From assembly GCA_905195085.1 (NCBI GenBank), contig CAJJUK010000010.1, forward strand, positions 1 to 38,492: a stretch of DNA of 38,492 nt, written 5' to 3'. The position numbers were made by a program, and so were the translations under genes. Origin of the DNA: an uncultured Christensenella sp. (GTDB lineage Bacteria; Bacillota; Clostridia; Christensenellales; UBA1242). The notes beneath the pieces are model-generated. The model was given only the letters and a program-made list of their open reading frames with translations. It did not search any database and was not told where the DNA came from. Below, one piece after another: positions 8,516 to 17,521 of the stretch; within the stretch, counting starts at the first letter, position 1; each line of letters begins with the position of its first letter.

Positions 8516-9591
8516 AGTGAAATCTCCTCCCCTTTCAAAGCTTCAAGACCAGCAACACAAATTTGTTGTTTTTCTTCTTCACTAAGCATCTCGTCGGACA
8601 TAACTTCCTTGACAAATTCTGCCTTCAAAGAAAGCTTCTCTTTTGCATACTTTTCAAGGTCGAAAACAATCTTTGTTTCGTCTTCAACTTCCAAATAGAA
8701 AAATTGGCTATTAAATTTTTCATATATCAAGTTTTTATTAAACTCTTCGCCTTCTTTTCTTTGTCCCGTTAAAACAATTTTCACAATGTCAAACATTCCA
8801 AAAGAAGCAGTTTTCAAACTTATTTCCTTAAAAACTTCATTGACATTTTTCAAATTGCTTACAGAAATTTCCACACTTCTATATTTGTATTTTGCAAAAG
8901 GAACAAATGTCCTTTGAAGTTTGCCATCTTTGATGTCCAAAAGATAGAAACCATAATCATCGTCCACATAGCTGAATGAACCTGATTCCAAGCAACCACA
9001 ATAAGCCCATTCACCTCTTCTGTCAATCTTTCCGCCATCTTTTTTGTGAATGTGCCCAAGTGCCAAATAGTCAATGTTTTTCCCGTCCAATTTTTTAAGT
9101 TGGATAGGACAGCTATATTTGTCACTTGCCTCAATTGGTCCATGCATCATCATGATGTTAAAATCAGATTTTTGAAAATCTATGGACTCATAAAAAGAAG
9201 GAGAAATTGTCCTTTGAAAACTTACACCACCAATGCAAACATCTCCGAAATCAACTTTTGAGAACTCTTTTCCAAACACCACAAAATTTGAAGGATAGTC
9301 TTCAAAAATTGTAAAATTCTCATCATGATTTCCCCAAATGTAGAAAAAAGTGATGTCCTTATGCTCCAAAATCGTGTTTTGCACAACTTTCAAAGATTTC
9401 TTGAGAACCTTCTGCTCTTCAAAAACATCACCACATAATAAAATTGCAGTAACTTTGTTCTTCTCTGCAAAATCAACCATATCAACAAAATTTTGTAACA
9501 TTTGATGACGTTTCAATGCTCTTTTTTCAGGTGTGAATTTGCTGAATTTTTTACAATCAATATGTAAATCTGCACAATGAATAATTTTCAT
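8512..9591 (-). CDS. YhaO/SbcD-like metallophosphoesterase (DNA exonuclease)
   Basis: A calcineurin-like DNA nuclease of 359 residues, partner of the overlapping ATPase. Metal-binding motifs appear in order: CADLHID (Asp8, His10), LLCGDVFE, WGNHDE, MMMHGPIE and LALGHIHKKD. The remaining C-terminal 150 residues form a capping and partner-binding region ending in a helical Glu-rich stretch. By analogy with Mre11/SbcD and Bacillus YhaO it processes double-strand breaks or hairpins with manganese. A terminator at about 9.67 kb separates it from the upstream gene, so it should have its own promoter. Confidence 0.9.
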   Translation of the reverse strand: MKIIHCADLHIDCKKFSKFTPEKRALKRHQMLQNFVDMVDFAEKNKVTAILLCGDVFEEQKVLKKSLKVVQNTILEHKDITFFYIWGNHDENFTIFEDYPSNFVVFGKEFSKVDFGDVCIGGVSFQRTISPSFYESIDFQKSDFNIMMMHGPIEASDKYSCPIQLKKLDGKNIDYLALGHIHKKDGGKIDRRGEWAYCGCLESGSFSYVDDDYGFYLLDIKDGKLQRTFVPFAKYKYRSVEISVSNLKNVNEVFKEISLKTASFGMFDIVKIVLTGQRKEGEEFNKNLIYEKFNSQFFYLEVEDETKIVFDLEKYAKEKLSLKAEFVKEVMSDEMLSEEEKQQICVAGLEALKGEEISL

Positions 9592-9658
9592 AAATTAATT
9601 ATAACAAAATCTAAAAAATAACGCAAAGAAAAAATAAACATATACAACAATCTCAAAA

Positions 9659-9690
9659 TAAAAAAAACCGATGTTAAATCGGCTTTTTTC
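9659..9690. terminator. Terminator after the DUF4097-like gene
   Basis: A GC-containing stem CCGAT/ATCGG flanked by A7 and T6, so it can work in either direction. It directly follows the stop of the gene at 9707. Confidence 0.8.
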
Positions 9691-9706
9691 TTAAAACTTT
9701 GAATTT

Positions 9707-11203
9707 CTAGGCAACTGCACTGACATCATTGGATGTCAAACTCTCTTTTGTTACCAAATTATATTTCACTGTTGAGTTAGTCTTGATTGTCATAGTTCCT
9801 GAAACGGAAGAAGTTCCTCTGACATTCAAAGGATTTTTTGTTTCCCCTTCAACAAGTCCATGACTTACACTGATTTTGTCATCAGCAAGTCTTGTTGTTC
9901 CTTCCAAATCGTTAACCCATGCATTTGAAGTGAAGTTTCCAACACTTGTAACATTGACAACAATGTCCCCTTTGTCAGTTTCAATTGTTGTGCTGTTTGC
10001 CACATTTCCCAAGAAACTTACTGTGACATCTCCATTGGCATTGATAATTCTTTTGGTTGAACTGTTGTTTTCCCCAATTGTAACATCAACATTCAAGTTA
10101 TTTTCACTGCTTATGTCAACAACCCCATTTGCTTCACCTATGATAACTTTTCCCTTATCAGCAAGAATAGTTATTGTTCCATCAATTTTCTTAATGTCGA
10201 TTCCAGGTTCAGCATCTGCATTTCCTGTTGTTGTCAAAGTGAAATCCCCAGAGATATAATTCGCAACAACATTTGGCGCAATGATGGAATCTTCAGAGTT
10301 TGTATAATTCAAACTTCCATAAATGTCACCGAATTTGTAGTTTCCTTGCACACAAGCAACATCAACTTTTGATGCACTGATATAATCGGCAACAACAGTG
10401 CCCTTTTTGCAAGAAATTGCAAGATTGTGTGAGCCAACGTTAATCGCATCATAAGCAATTGAACCTTTGTTTGTCCCAAGAGAAGTGTCGCAATTCACTG
10501 CAATTCCCTTCAAGGTTCCATTTGGAACATTAATATCTTTTGTTGAAACAAGTTTTCCTGATTCTGTATACAAATCAAGGTCAGTCAAAGTGGAAGTATT
10601 AAACATGCTTGTGACATAAATTGTTCCACTTCCTGTTGAAACATTAAGAGAATTTAATTTGATTTCCTCTGCTGCTTTTGCAGTTGTTCCACCAATTTCA
10701 ACTTGACCACTTGTGGTGTTGACTTTCAAATTCAAATTTGCAAAGTCCAATGAAGAGTTCTCAGAAGCGTGCAAAATGATTTTGATATCTTTAGAAAAAT
10801 ACATAAAACCAGTCGGTTCTGTCATGTCAATTTTGAGAGTGCTTCCCTCATAATAGACATTATAGTCAAAAGGAATGGCATTTGAAGCAACAGCAAATCC
10901 CTTTGCCTTATTGACAATATAAACTCCATCAAGAGTATAATCATTATTTTTCTGAACAATAACATTTGCATATGAGCAATTAATTTCCAAATTTGTCACT
11001 TGTGACCAATCAATGTCACGAGTTTCATCACTTGTTTTTGTGACACGTTCTTGGTCGTTTGCCGTAAAATATTGCATCCATAAAACAGTTTTGCCCGGAT
11101 TAAACATCATAATCACCAAACAAATAAGAAAAATTGCAATCAAGAGCAAAACAAACAAACCAAAATAGAAGAAAAAACCTTTTCTAATTTGTCCTTGTGG
11201 CAT
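9707..11203 (-). CDS. Membrane-anchored DUF4097-like beta-helix wall protein
   Basis: A 498-residue protein with a short basic N-terminus, one strong membrane segment (about residues 8-33) and a long extracellular region rich in Ser, Thr, Asn and Val. The external part is built of repeated short beta strands (patterns such as LNVSTGSGTIYVTS, GDIVVNVTSVGNF), as in DUF4097/GIN-type putative adhesins, which form single-stranded beta-helix folds. The stretch DWSQVTNLEINCSYANVIVQ is characteristic of the domain's start. AAGGAGAAGG precedes the ATG. No catalytic motif is visible. Role in the envelope, adhesion or stress sensing is inference. Confidence 0.75.
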   Translation of the reverse strand: MPQGQIRKGFFFYFGLFVLLLIAIFLICLVIMMFNPGKTVLWMQYFTANDQERVTKTSDETRDIDWSQVTNLEINCSYANVIVQKNNDYTLDGVYIVNKAKGFAVASNAIPFDYNVYYEGSTLKIDMTEPTGFMYFSKDIKIILHASENSSLDFANLNLKVNTTSGQVEIGGTTAKAAEEIKLNSLNVSTGSGTIYVTSMFNTSTLTDLDLYTESGKLVSTKDINVPNGTLKGIAVNCDTSLGTNKGSIAYDAINVGSHNLAISCKKGTVVADYISASKVDVACVQGNYKFGDIYGSLNYTNSEDSIIAPNVVANYISGDFTLTTTGNADAEPGIDIKKIDGTITILADKGKVIIGEANGVVDISSENNLNVDVTIGENNSSTKRIINANGDVTVSFLGNVANSTTIETDKGDIVVNVTSVGNFTSNAWVNDLEGTTRLADDKISVSHGLVEGETKNPLNVRGTSSVSGTMTIKTNSTVKYNLVTKESLTSNDVSAVA

Positions 11204-11273
11204 ATCCTTCTCCTTTTATATTTTATAAATAAATTATATCACACATTAATCATAAAGTCAATATCACAAAAAC

Positions 11274-13091
11274 TTAGTCCAAAATTGCCTTAATTCTTCT
11301 GATTCCGCTAGAAGAACTTTCTTCCTTAACAACTTTAAAGTGATGCAAATCTTTGGTGTTTTTAGCGTGTGGTCCACCACAAATTTCTTTTGAGACATCA
11401 CCTATTGAGTAAACTTTGACAATTTCGCCATATTTGCTTTCAAAAACACCAACAGCCCCGCTTTTCTTGGCATCAGCAACTGACATTTCAGTATATTCAA
11501 CTGGAATCTCTTTTTTGATTGCATCATTAACAAAATTTTCAAGTTCAGAAATTTCCTCTGGTGTCATTTTGTGGTCAAGATTGAAGTCAATTCTGAGACG
11601 CTCTGGTGTAATGTTTGAGCCTTTTTGCATAACTTGTGGACCAAACATTTTACGAAGTCCAGCCATAAGCAAGTGTGTTGCTGTGTGCAATTTTGCACTT
11701 TCATACGAACTGTCTGCAAGTCCACCTTTGAAAGTTCCAGCAGAAGCAGTTCTGCTTTTTTCTTGATGTTCTTCAAAGGCTTTTTTGTATCCTTCTTCGT
11801 CAACATCATAACCTCTTTCTTTTGCAAGTTCTCTTGTAAGTTCAAAAGGAAAACCAAAGGTGTCATACAACCTAAAGCATGCCTTTCCAGAAATTACATT
11901 AGGCACAACCTCGCCCTTAGATTTTGCAAATTCTTTATGTTTTTCAATCCCTGCAATAACCTTGTCAAATTCTTTGTGCCCTTCTTCCAAAGCTTTTGAA
12001 AATTTTTCTACTTCTTTTGTAAGTTCATCTTTAATCTTTTGTCTGTTTGCTTTGATGTCACTGTAATCTTCCCCATGCTTATCAACATAGATGTCAATTA
12101 TGTCATTGAAATACTTTGTGTCGAATCCAATGTTTCTTGCACAGTTAACAGCACGACGAATGAATCTACGCAAGATATAACCCTGTCCAACATTTGAAGG
12201 AACAACCCCTCTTGCGTCACCCAAGATGAACATTGAAGAACGCAAATGGTCGGTTATAATTCTATATGAACGTTTTGATTGTTCTGATTCAAGATAAGAG
12301 ATTTTTGCCTTTGTGCCAATGAAATCAATAACTGTCTTAAAAATGCCTGCATCATAAACACTTTTAAGTCCATTCAAAACAACAACAGTTCTTTCAAGAC
12401 CCATTCCTGTGTCAATGTTTGGTCTTTCAAGAAGTTTTGCTTTCTCGCCTTCTTTCTCAACTTTGTATTGCATGAAAACATCGTTCCAAATTTCAAGATA
12501 TTTTCCACAATCGCAAGCAGGAGAACAATTTTCAGAGCACTTTGGCTTTCCAGTGTCATAAAACATTTCTGTGTCTGGACCGCATGGACCAACACCACCG
12601 CCTAATGCCCACCAGTTGTTTTCTTTTCCAAGATAGAAGACATTTTCAATTCCGCAATCTTTCCATGTTTTGTAAGCAAGTTCATCTCTTGGAGCGGTCT
12701 CATCGCCTGCAAAAACAGTTGTAGCCAATCTTTCTTTTGGAATACCTAAATATTTTGGACTGGTCAAAAATTCGTATGAATAACGAATCATTTGTTCTTT
12801 GTCACAACTGCCCAAAAACCAGTTTCCAAGCATTTCAAAAGAAGTCAAATGACTTTCGTCACCAACAGAATCAATATCATTTGTTCTCAAACATCTTTGC
12901 AAATCACAAATTTTGTTTCCTGCAGGATGTTTTTCTCCAAGAAGATAAGGAACCAAAGGATGCATGCCAGCAGTGGTAAAAAGGATAGTTGGATCATTTT
13001 CTGGAATAATGGAATATCCCTCAATTTTTTTAAATCCGTGGTCTTCAAAAAATTGAAACCATTTTTTCTTTAAATCAACGTCAGTAATCAT
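11274..13091 (-). CDS. alaS: Alanyl-tRNA synthetase lacking the C-terminal C-Ala domain
   Basis: An AlaRS of 605 residues; standard bacterial enzymes have about 870. Class II catalytic motifs are present (TTAGMHPLVPYLLG, RCLRTNDIDSVG, SFEMLGNWFLG, GMGLERTVVVLNG), as is the tRNA-recognition helix region (RFIRRAVNCARNIGF). The editing domain is intact with HTATH at 469-473 and CGGPH at 571-575, the zinc ligands. The protein stops right after GIRRIKAIL, where the oligomerisation/C-Ala (DHHA1) region normally begins. No downstream fragment of that region is present; the next gene is unrelated. AGGAG precedes the ATG at 10 bases. No T-box leader is visible. Confidence 0.95.
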   Translation of the reverse strand: MITDVDLKKKWFQFFEDHGFKKIEGYSIIPENDPTILFTTAGMHPLVPYLLGEKHPAGNKICDLQRCLRTNDIDSVGDESHLTSFEMLGNWFLGSCDKEQMIRYSYEFLTSPKYLGIPKERLATTVFAGDETAPRDELAYKTWKDCGIENVFYLGKENNWWALGGGVGPCGPDTEMFYDTGKPKCSENCSPACDCGKYLEIWNDVFMQYKVEKEGEKAKLLERPNIDTGMGLERTVVVLNGLKSVYDAGIFKTVIDFIGTKAKISYLESEQSKRSYRIITDHLRSSMFILGDARGVVPSNVGQGYILRRFIRRAVNCARNIGFDTKYFNDIIDIYVDKHGEDYSDIKANRQKIKDELTKEVEKFSKALEEGHKEFDKVIAGIEKHKEFAKSKGEVVPNVISGKACFRLYDTFGFPFELTRELAKERGYDVDEEGYKKAFEEHQEKSRTASAGTFKGGLADSSYESAKLHTATHLLMAGLRKMFGPQVMQKGSNITPERLRIDFNLDHKMTPEEISELENFVNDAIKKEIPVEYTEMSVADAKKSGAVGVFESKYGEIVKVYSIGDVSKEICGGPHAKNTKDLHHFKVVKEESSSSGIRRIKAILD

Positions 13092-13156
13092 AATAAATAA
13101 ACTCCTAAATAAACGATATTATCATAGCAAAAAATGCATAAAAAAACAAGCAATAC

Positions 13157-13191
13157 GCAAAAAAAATGCAAAAGACAAATCTCTTGCATTT
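13157..13191 (-). terminator. Terminator after the second lipoprotein
   Basis: The stem AAATGCAA/TTGCATTT (13164-13171 with 13184-13191) is followed on the minus strand by a T-rich run. It lies 27 bases past the stop of the lipoprotein's C-terminal part and upstream of alaS. Confidence 0.75.
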
Positions 13192-13217
13192 CTCTTTTTG
13201 TCTGTTTATGCCAAAAT

Positions 13218-15089
13218 TTAACTTCCAACGGTCATTGTAATTGCAAAACGAACTCCATTTTGCTTATTAAGCCAATTTGACTTAATGGTTCCTGCACTTG
13301 TCACAACCTGCCCATTATCCAAACTAGAGCCCAGATTTCTGGTCCAGTAATTCACTTTGTCCTCTGCATTTTTATCAAGTAAAAAACAAACCATATCACT
13401 TGCTTTTGCAGATATCTCTGAAAGGTTTTCTTCAATTTCCTCAACAGAAGCAACTCTAAGCCCTTCACTTGTTCCTGTTGTGGTGTAAATCTTGATTTGT
13501 TGATTCGAATAACCGAACAAGTCTATGTCGACAATATCACTTCTGCTATATTTAAAAGCACTGCTAAACAAATCATAAGCACCATCAACACCATCTACAA
13601 GTTGGTTTCCATTGTCCGAAACCAATTCAATTTGAAAGTTTTTTATTATCAATGTATTTCCATAATCATTATCAAATCTAATTTTGTAAACCCCTGTGGT
13701 AGGAGCCGTAAATTCTTTCCAAGTTGCACTTCCTCCAAATCTCAATGAGTATGCTTCTGAATACCCAGCATTAATCGCATAGAAAACTTGAACTGTATTG
13801 TTTCCAACACTTGCTCCCGAACTGTTTGTCACTTCCATATACATTCGATATTTAACACCTTTTGTTAAGGATACAGTGTGATTAATTGTTGCATATGGAT
13901 CACTTGAAGATGTGTTTGTAAGAGTAAAAGATTGAGAACTTGCATTATATGTGATTGATATATTATTCCCACTAACAGTATAATTACTTGTAATTTTAGA
14001 AATCATATTTCCAGATTTCATAAATGACCAACCCTCATCAACCGAGCTCAAACTGCTTGTCACAGCACCAACTGTCAAAACTTTGTCGCTCACTGCAGTA
14101 TAGTTTGTCATTACTCCATTGCTTGCCACGGCACTTGTTTCAGAAATTGAAAACGCATTTGAATATTGATATTTTGTCCATTTAGAAATATTTTCTTCTA
14201 TTTCCACTGATTTATCTGAAATTCTCAAATTCCCAAATTCAAAAGTATATGTAGTTCCATCATTAACATAACCAAAATTAAGTATGACATACACTTGCGA
14301 GTAACTTCCAGAATTAAATGTCAAATTTATTTCTCCTTTAGAGTTCCCGCTTAATTGATAACTTGCAATGCTGATTGAAGAACAATTGTTATTTTGAGGA
14401 CTTGCACTCAAAACCATAAAATTTGGTATTCCAGCAGAAGGAGTCGAATAATTTAGACTTAATGTATAATCAGTGTTTGTTTTGACATTGATAGATTGAC
14501 CTATGATTTCCCAACCTCCAGCAGTCGTAACTTTCAAAGTTGTAGCATAATCTGTCACTCTCCACCTGATTGGTTCAACCTTAAACCATCTGTTATTAAC
14601 CTGCACAAACTTCGTGCCTGCAGGCATATCTGCAATCGCGTTGTTGACACTATACACTGTCAAGTTGTTATTTGTGTCCATAGGATTTGGCATTGTTCCA
14701 ACATTTGATAAACTCCAATTAGGTAGCAAATTGTCATAACAAACATAGATCCTTATTTGATAATTATCAAATGTTACCGTTGTTCCTGTGTTAAGCCATA
14801 TCCAAAACTTAAAACCATCTGCTTCATTCTGTGATGCCGAGTTAATCGTCAAATTTGAAGAACCACGAGAATCAACGCCTGCATCATTATTATTCCTTGT
14901 TGATGGACCATCATCACTATTTTTCACAATCGTATCAATAACAAGTGATGTCCCTGTATTGTTTTGAATTGATATATTCCCGCCTATATATTCTCTCCAA
15001 ACTGTATAAACTTGTCCGGAAGTAAAAGAAATTCCATGAGTTCGTAATATAGTACCAGTTCCACTTGTCATAGTTCCATCTAAAGTCAA
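13218..15089 (-). CDS. C-terminal part of the second InlB-repeat lipoprotein (frame-broken)
   Basis: An open frame of about 623 codons whose only early initiator is a TTG overlapping the stop of the preceding frame. It encodes Thr/Ser/Asn-rich beta-sandwich modules resembling carbohydrate-binding domains (around residues 180-310 and 370-490) and the phrase NRWFKVEPIRWRV, which in DUF6273-like domains pairs with the AYPQSY phrase at the end of the preceding frame. The end (NYWTRNLG ... NGVRFAITM) also fits that domain. No signal peptide is present. I read it as the displaced C-terminal half of the 15086-16897 gene; joining at about 15089-15140 gives a smooth TITYTK-TSNILTLDG sequence. Independent translation by TGA/TTG coupling is less likely but possible. 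Confidence 0.7.
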   Translation of the reverse strand: MTLDGTMTSGTGTILRTHGISFTSGQVYTVWREYIGGNISIQNNTGTSLVIDTIVKNSDDGPSTRNNNDAGVDSRGSSNLTINSASQNEADGFKFWIWLNTGTTVTFDNYQIRIYVCYDNLLPNWSLSNVGTMPNPMDTNNNLTVYSVNNAIADMPAGTKFVQVNNRWFKVEPIRWRVTDYATTLKVTTAGGWEIIGQSINVKTNTDYTLSLNYSTPSAGIPNFMVLSASPQNNNCSSISIASYQLSGNSKGEINLTFNSGSYSQVYVILNFGYVNDGTTYTFEFGNLRISDKSVEIEENISKWTKYQYSNAFSISETSAVASNGVMTNYTAVSDKVLTVGAVTSSLSSVDEGWSFMKSGNMISKITSNYTVSGNNISITYNASSQSFTLTNTSSSDPYATINHTVSLTKGVKYRMYMEVTNSSGASVGNNTVQVFYAINAGYSEAYSLRFGGSATWKEFTAPTTGVYKIRFDNDYGNTLIIKNFQIELVSDNGNQLVDGVDGAYDLFSSAFKYSRSDIVDIDLFGYSNQQIKIYTTTGTSEGLRVASVEEIEENLSEISAKASDMVCFLLDKNAEDKVNYWTRNLGSSLDNGQVVTSAGTIKSNWLNKQNGVRFAITMTVGS

Positions 15090-16897
15090 AATATTTGAGG
15101 TTTTGTATATGTTATTGTTGCTCCTCCGTAGACACCATCACCACTATATTCGTCCCATTCAACCGCTGCATAACTTTGTGGGTATGCCCCATCTTCAATG
15201 TAAAAATATCCCTCGTCTTCATCATAAAAAAGGTATGTCATCTGAATCGTTATTGTCCCTCTCGTCCCGTCAGCCTCATCTCCAAAATCAACAGTGTACA
15301 AATAACTTCCATCTCCATTATCTTTCAAAGTTCCACGGTCACAAGTCACGCTTTTCAAATTATAATTTTCGGCAGGCTTAATGTTTGAAATCGTAACTGT
15401 GTCACCATGGTGCATTCTCTTTGTCAAACCATCAGTATGATGTTCATTGTTCACTCCAATATCTACTATACCATCCGAATATCTCAAATCCATAGTTCCA
15501 CTTTTTGTATCCTCTGAACCCGCTGGATTCAAAATATTAATATTAACAGGCAATTCTTTCCAAGCCATTTGAATGACAATGGCATCGTCCCAAGACCCAC
15601 TTGGAACTCCCGTCATTGTCGCAGTGTATGTATATGTTCCGTTATTTGAACTCAAATTTCCACTTGTGCAATAAACATTAGAGACATAATAACCTGTTGT
15701 AGGTTTGATGTTTGATATTGTTATTGTTCCTTGATAATCTACCTGATCCTCAGGCTGATCCGTCCGTCCTGTATATGATCCACTTGAATAACTAAATTTG
15801 ATATCCATTGTTCCACTGGCATAATCTTGCGTGCCGGATGGATTTAAAATATTGATATCAACTTTATACACATACTTTGTCCAATGAGCGTAAATTGTGT
15901 GATTTGCGGTGTTGGACACAGTGGTAGAGGAAGCAACTTGACTTCCTCCACTTGAAGAAGTAAACCATCCATCAAAAGAATAGCCTCCTCTTGATGCAGT
16001 TGGCAGATCGCCATATGTATAAGAATATGTCACAGTCTTTTCTGAAAATGATGAAGAACCTCCAGTTGCATCAAAATAAACAGTAGGTGTGGCAAGTTTT
16101 TCCCATTGGGCATAAAGAACCTCTGATGCTGAAGAAGTATAAACTGATGAAGCACCAAATGATATCCTGTCTCCAGGATTATAACTTAATCCTGTTCCAT
16201 TTGAAGCAGTGTTCCAACTCAAAAACTTGTAACCAGTTCTTGTTGGAACATTTGTTCGTAGCGTTAAACTTAATGACCAATACCCTTCAATTGATTGACT
16301 GATTAGAGACGAAGTGTTCGTAGATTTTAGTGGCATATTTGAGACCGCATCAGTCGTATTGCTGTTATATGTCACAGTGATTGTCCATGATGTCGGCTTT
16401 GGTAATTGTGTCCATTGTGCATATAATGTTTCAGAAGCCATTTTTGCACTTGTGCTTGTCGATGTAACTCCAACAGTATCACCTGGGTCATAACTTGTCC
16501 CAGTTCCATTTGCTGCAGTATTCCAATTTTTGAAAGAATATCCATCTCTCACAGGGACACTTTTTCCAATCGTTACACTGATTGTCCAACCACTGGCACC
16601 AACAATAATGCTTACCATTTGCTGGCTTTTGCTCGCCGTTGACGGCATATTCGTGACAGTATCAGAACAATTTTTATTAAAACTTACAGTTGCGGTATAC
16701 CCCAACTGAACAACATCAGAATTTGAATCTTCATCATCATTCGGTTTTTCTAAATTTTCTTCATTTTGAGGAGGCAAAGTCCCCCCCCCGCCATTCTCAG
16801 TTTGAGATGACGAACAACCACCAAACAAAAGCACTCCGCTAGTCGTGAGTGAGATTCCCAAAATTACAAATAAAAAAGCAAAAAGCAATTTTTTCAT
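15086..16897 (-). CDS. InlB-repeat lipoprotein, N-terminal part (poly-G in frame)
   Basis: This frame of 603 residues starts with a lipoprotein signal (MKKLLFAFLF ... LFGGC, Cys28) and GGGG encoded by GGC plus nine G. An acidic linker follows, then three InlB/Listeria-Bacteroides repeats ending in LYAQW, LYAQW and IYAHW (about residues 70-340; signatures FKNWNTAANGTG, FLSWNTASNGTG, FDGWF). Two related beta modules follow, beginning VDINILNPSGTQDY and VNINILNPAGSEDT, and the frame ends in FYIEDGAYPQSY. It stops at TGA 15086-15088, inside what should be one DUF6273-like domain continued in the next frame. Likely a lipid-anchored surface protein, probably adhesive. No Shine-Dalgarno; -10 box six bases before the ATG. 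Confidence 0.85.
   Translation of the reverse strand: MKKLLFAFLFVILGISLTTSGVLLFGGCSSSQTENGGGGTLPPQNEENLEKPNDDEDSNSDVVQLGYTATVSFNKNCSDTVTNMPSTASKSQQMVSIIVGASGWTISVTIGKSVPVRDGYSFKNWNTAANGTGTSYDPGDTVGVTSTSTSAKMASETLYAQWTQLPKPTSWTITVTYNSNTTDAVSNMPLKSTNTSSLISQSIEGYWSLSLTLRTNVPTRTGYKFLSWNTASNGTGLSYNPGDRISFGASSVYTSSASEVLYAQWEKLATPTVYFDATGGSSSFSEKTVTYSYTYGDLPTASRGGYSFDGWFTSSSGGSQVASSTTVSNTANHTIYAHWTKYVYKVDINILNPSGTQDYASGTMDIKFSYSSGSYTGRTDQPEDQVDYQGTITISNIKPTTGYYVSNVYCTSGNLSSNNGTYTYTATMTGVPSGSWDDAIVIQMAWKELPVNINILNPAGSEDTKSGTMDLRYSDGIVDIGVNNEHHTDGLTKRMHHGDTVTISNIKPAENYNLKSVTCDRGTLKDNGDGSYLYTVDFGDEADGTRGTITIQMTYLFYDEDEGYFYIEDGAYPQSYAAVEWDEYSGDGVYGGATITYTKPQIF
16781..16789 (-). repeat. Poly-G tract (9 G), candidate phase-variation switch, in frame
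   Basis: Nine C on the plus strand, nine G in the coding strand, after GGC and before ACT, giving Gly4-Thr. Position relative to the lipobox is the same as in the left lipoprotein. Confidence 0.8.
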
Positions 16898-16903
16898 ATA
16901 ATT

Positions 16904-16931
16904 ATTATATCAAAAAATATACTTTTTGCAA
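16904..16931 (-). promoter_or_regulatory. Promoter of the second lipoprotein, predicted leaderless
   Basis: TTGCAA (16926-16931) and an extended -10 TGaTATAAT (hexamer 16904-16909) are 16 bases apart; six bases separate the hexamer from the ATG at 16897. No ribosome binding site is possible between them. Confidence 0.6.
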
Positions 16932-16937
16932 AGACTT

Positions 16938-17441
16938 TTATTGTTTTTTGTCTTGTTTTTTTGTTTCTTCTTCAAATTGATTGATGATGCCAACAATGTG
17001 ATTGTGTTTCTGTCTTCTTTTCAATTTTTGAGTAAACTTTGGAAATTTCTCCTTTGCGTCATACTTATCAATCGTGCTGGACATTGAATTGACAATAAGT
17101 TTTCCAGTCTTTCGATTGTCAACCTGTTTTGCAACAATGTCCGTGGTTTTTGAATTTTGAACCGCATAAATGCATTGTTTCACACCCTTTCGCTTCTCTC
17201 TTTTCAAATAGATATAGGTCACAAGGAAAATAATAAGAAAGACAACTGCAAAACCAACATAGAACAAATTAAAACCAGAAACAAGAATGAAAAGCAACAC
17301 AAGACAGGCAACAAGAAGCAAAGAAAACCAAGCATAACGAATGTCATTTTTGGCTTCCTGCACAATGTTTTTGCCCTCATAAAACATCAAGTGATATTTC
17401 CCTTCAACATTTTCAATATTGTTGATATTAAGTCTTGCCAT
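16938..17441 (-). CDS. Small two-helix membrane protein of unknown function
   Basis: I do not recognise this 167-residue protein. It has a soluble N-terminus (about 35 residues), two adjacent hydrophobic helices (about 36-58 and 61-83), and a strongly basic cytoplasmic-type tail with KREKRK and KRRQKHNH clusters, ending in a Glu/Lys-rich stretch. A good GAGGGGG site precedes the ATG. It lies downstream of the U32 gene on the same strand, separated by about 80 bases. No enzymatic motif is seen. Confidence 0.7.
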   Translation of the reverse strand: MARLNINNIENVEGKYHLMFYEGKNIVQEAKNDIRYAWFSLLLVACLVLLFILVSGFNLFYVGFAVVFLIIFLVTYIYLKREKRKGVKQCIYAVQNSKTTDIVAKQVDNRKTGKLIVNSMSSTIDKYDAKEKFPKFTQKLKRRQKHNHIVGIINQFEEETKKQDKKQ

Positions 17442-17521
17442 TGCCCCCTCAATTAATTATTTTATATGATAACATAAAAATTTTATGCTGTCAAACAATA
17501 GTTAAAAGTTTTTAACTATCT

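Noticed and set aside
13218..15089. A separate gene starting at the TTG at 15089
   Set aside because: It lacks a signal peptide, starts within a split domain and joins smoothly to the preceding frame; kept as the C-terminal part of one broken gene, with coupling noted as an alternative.
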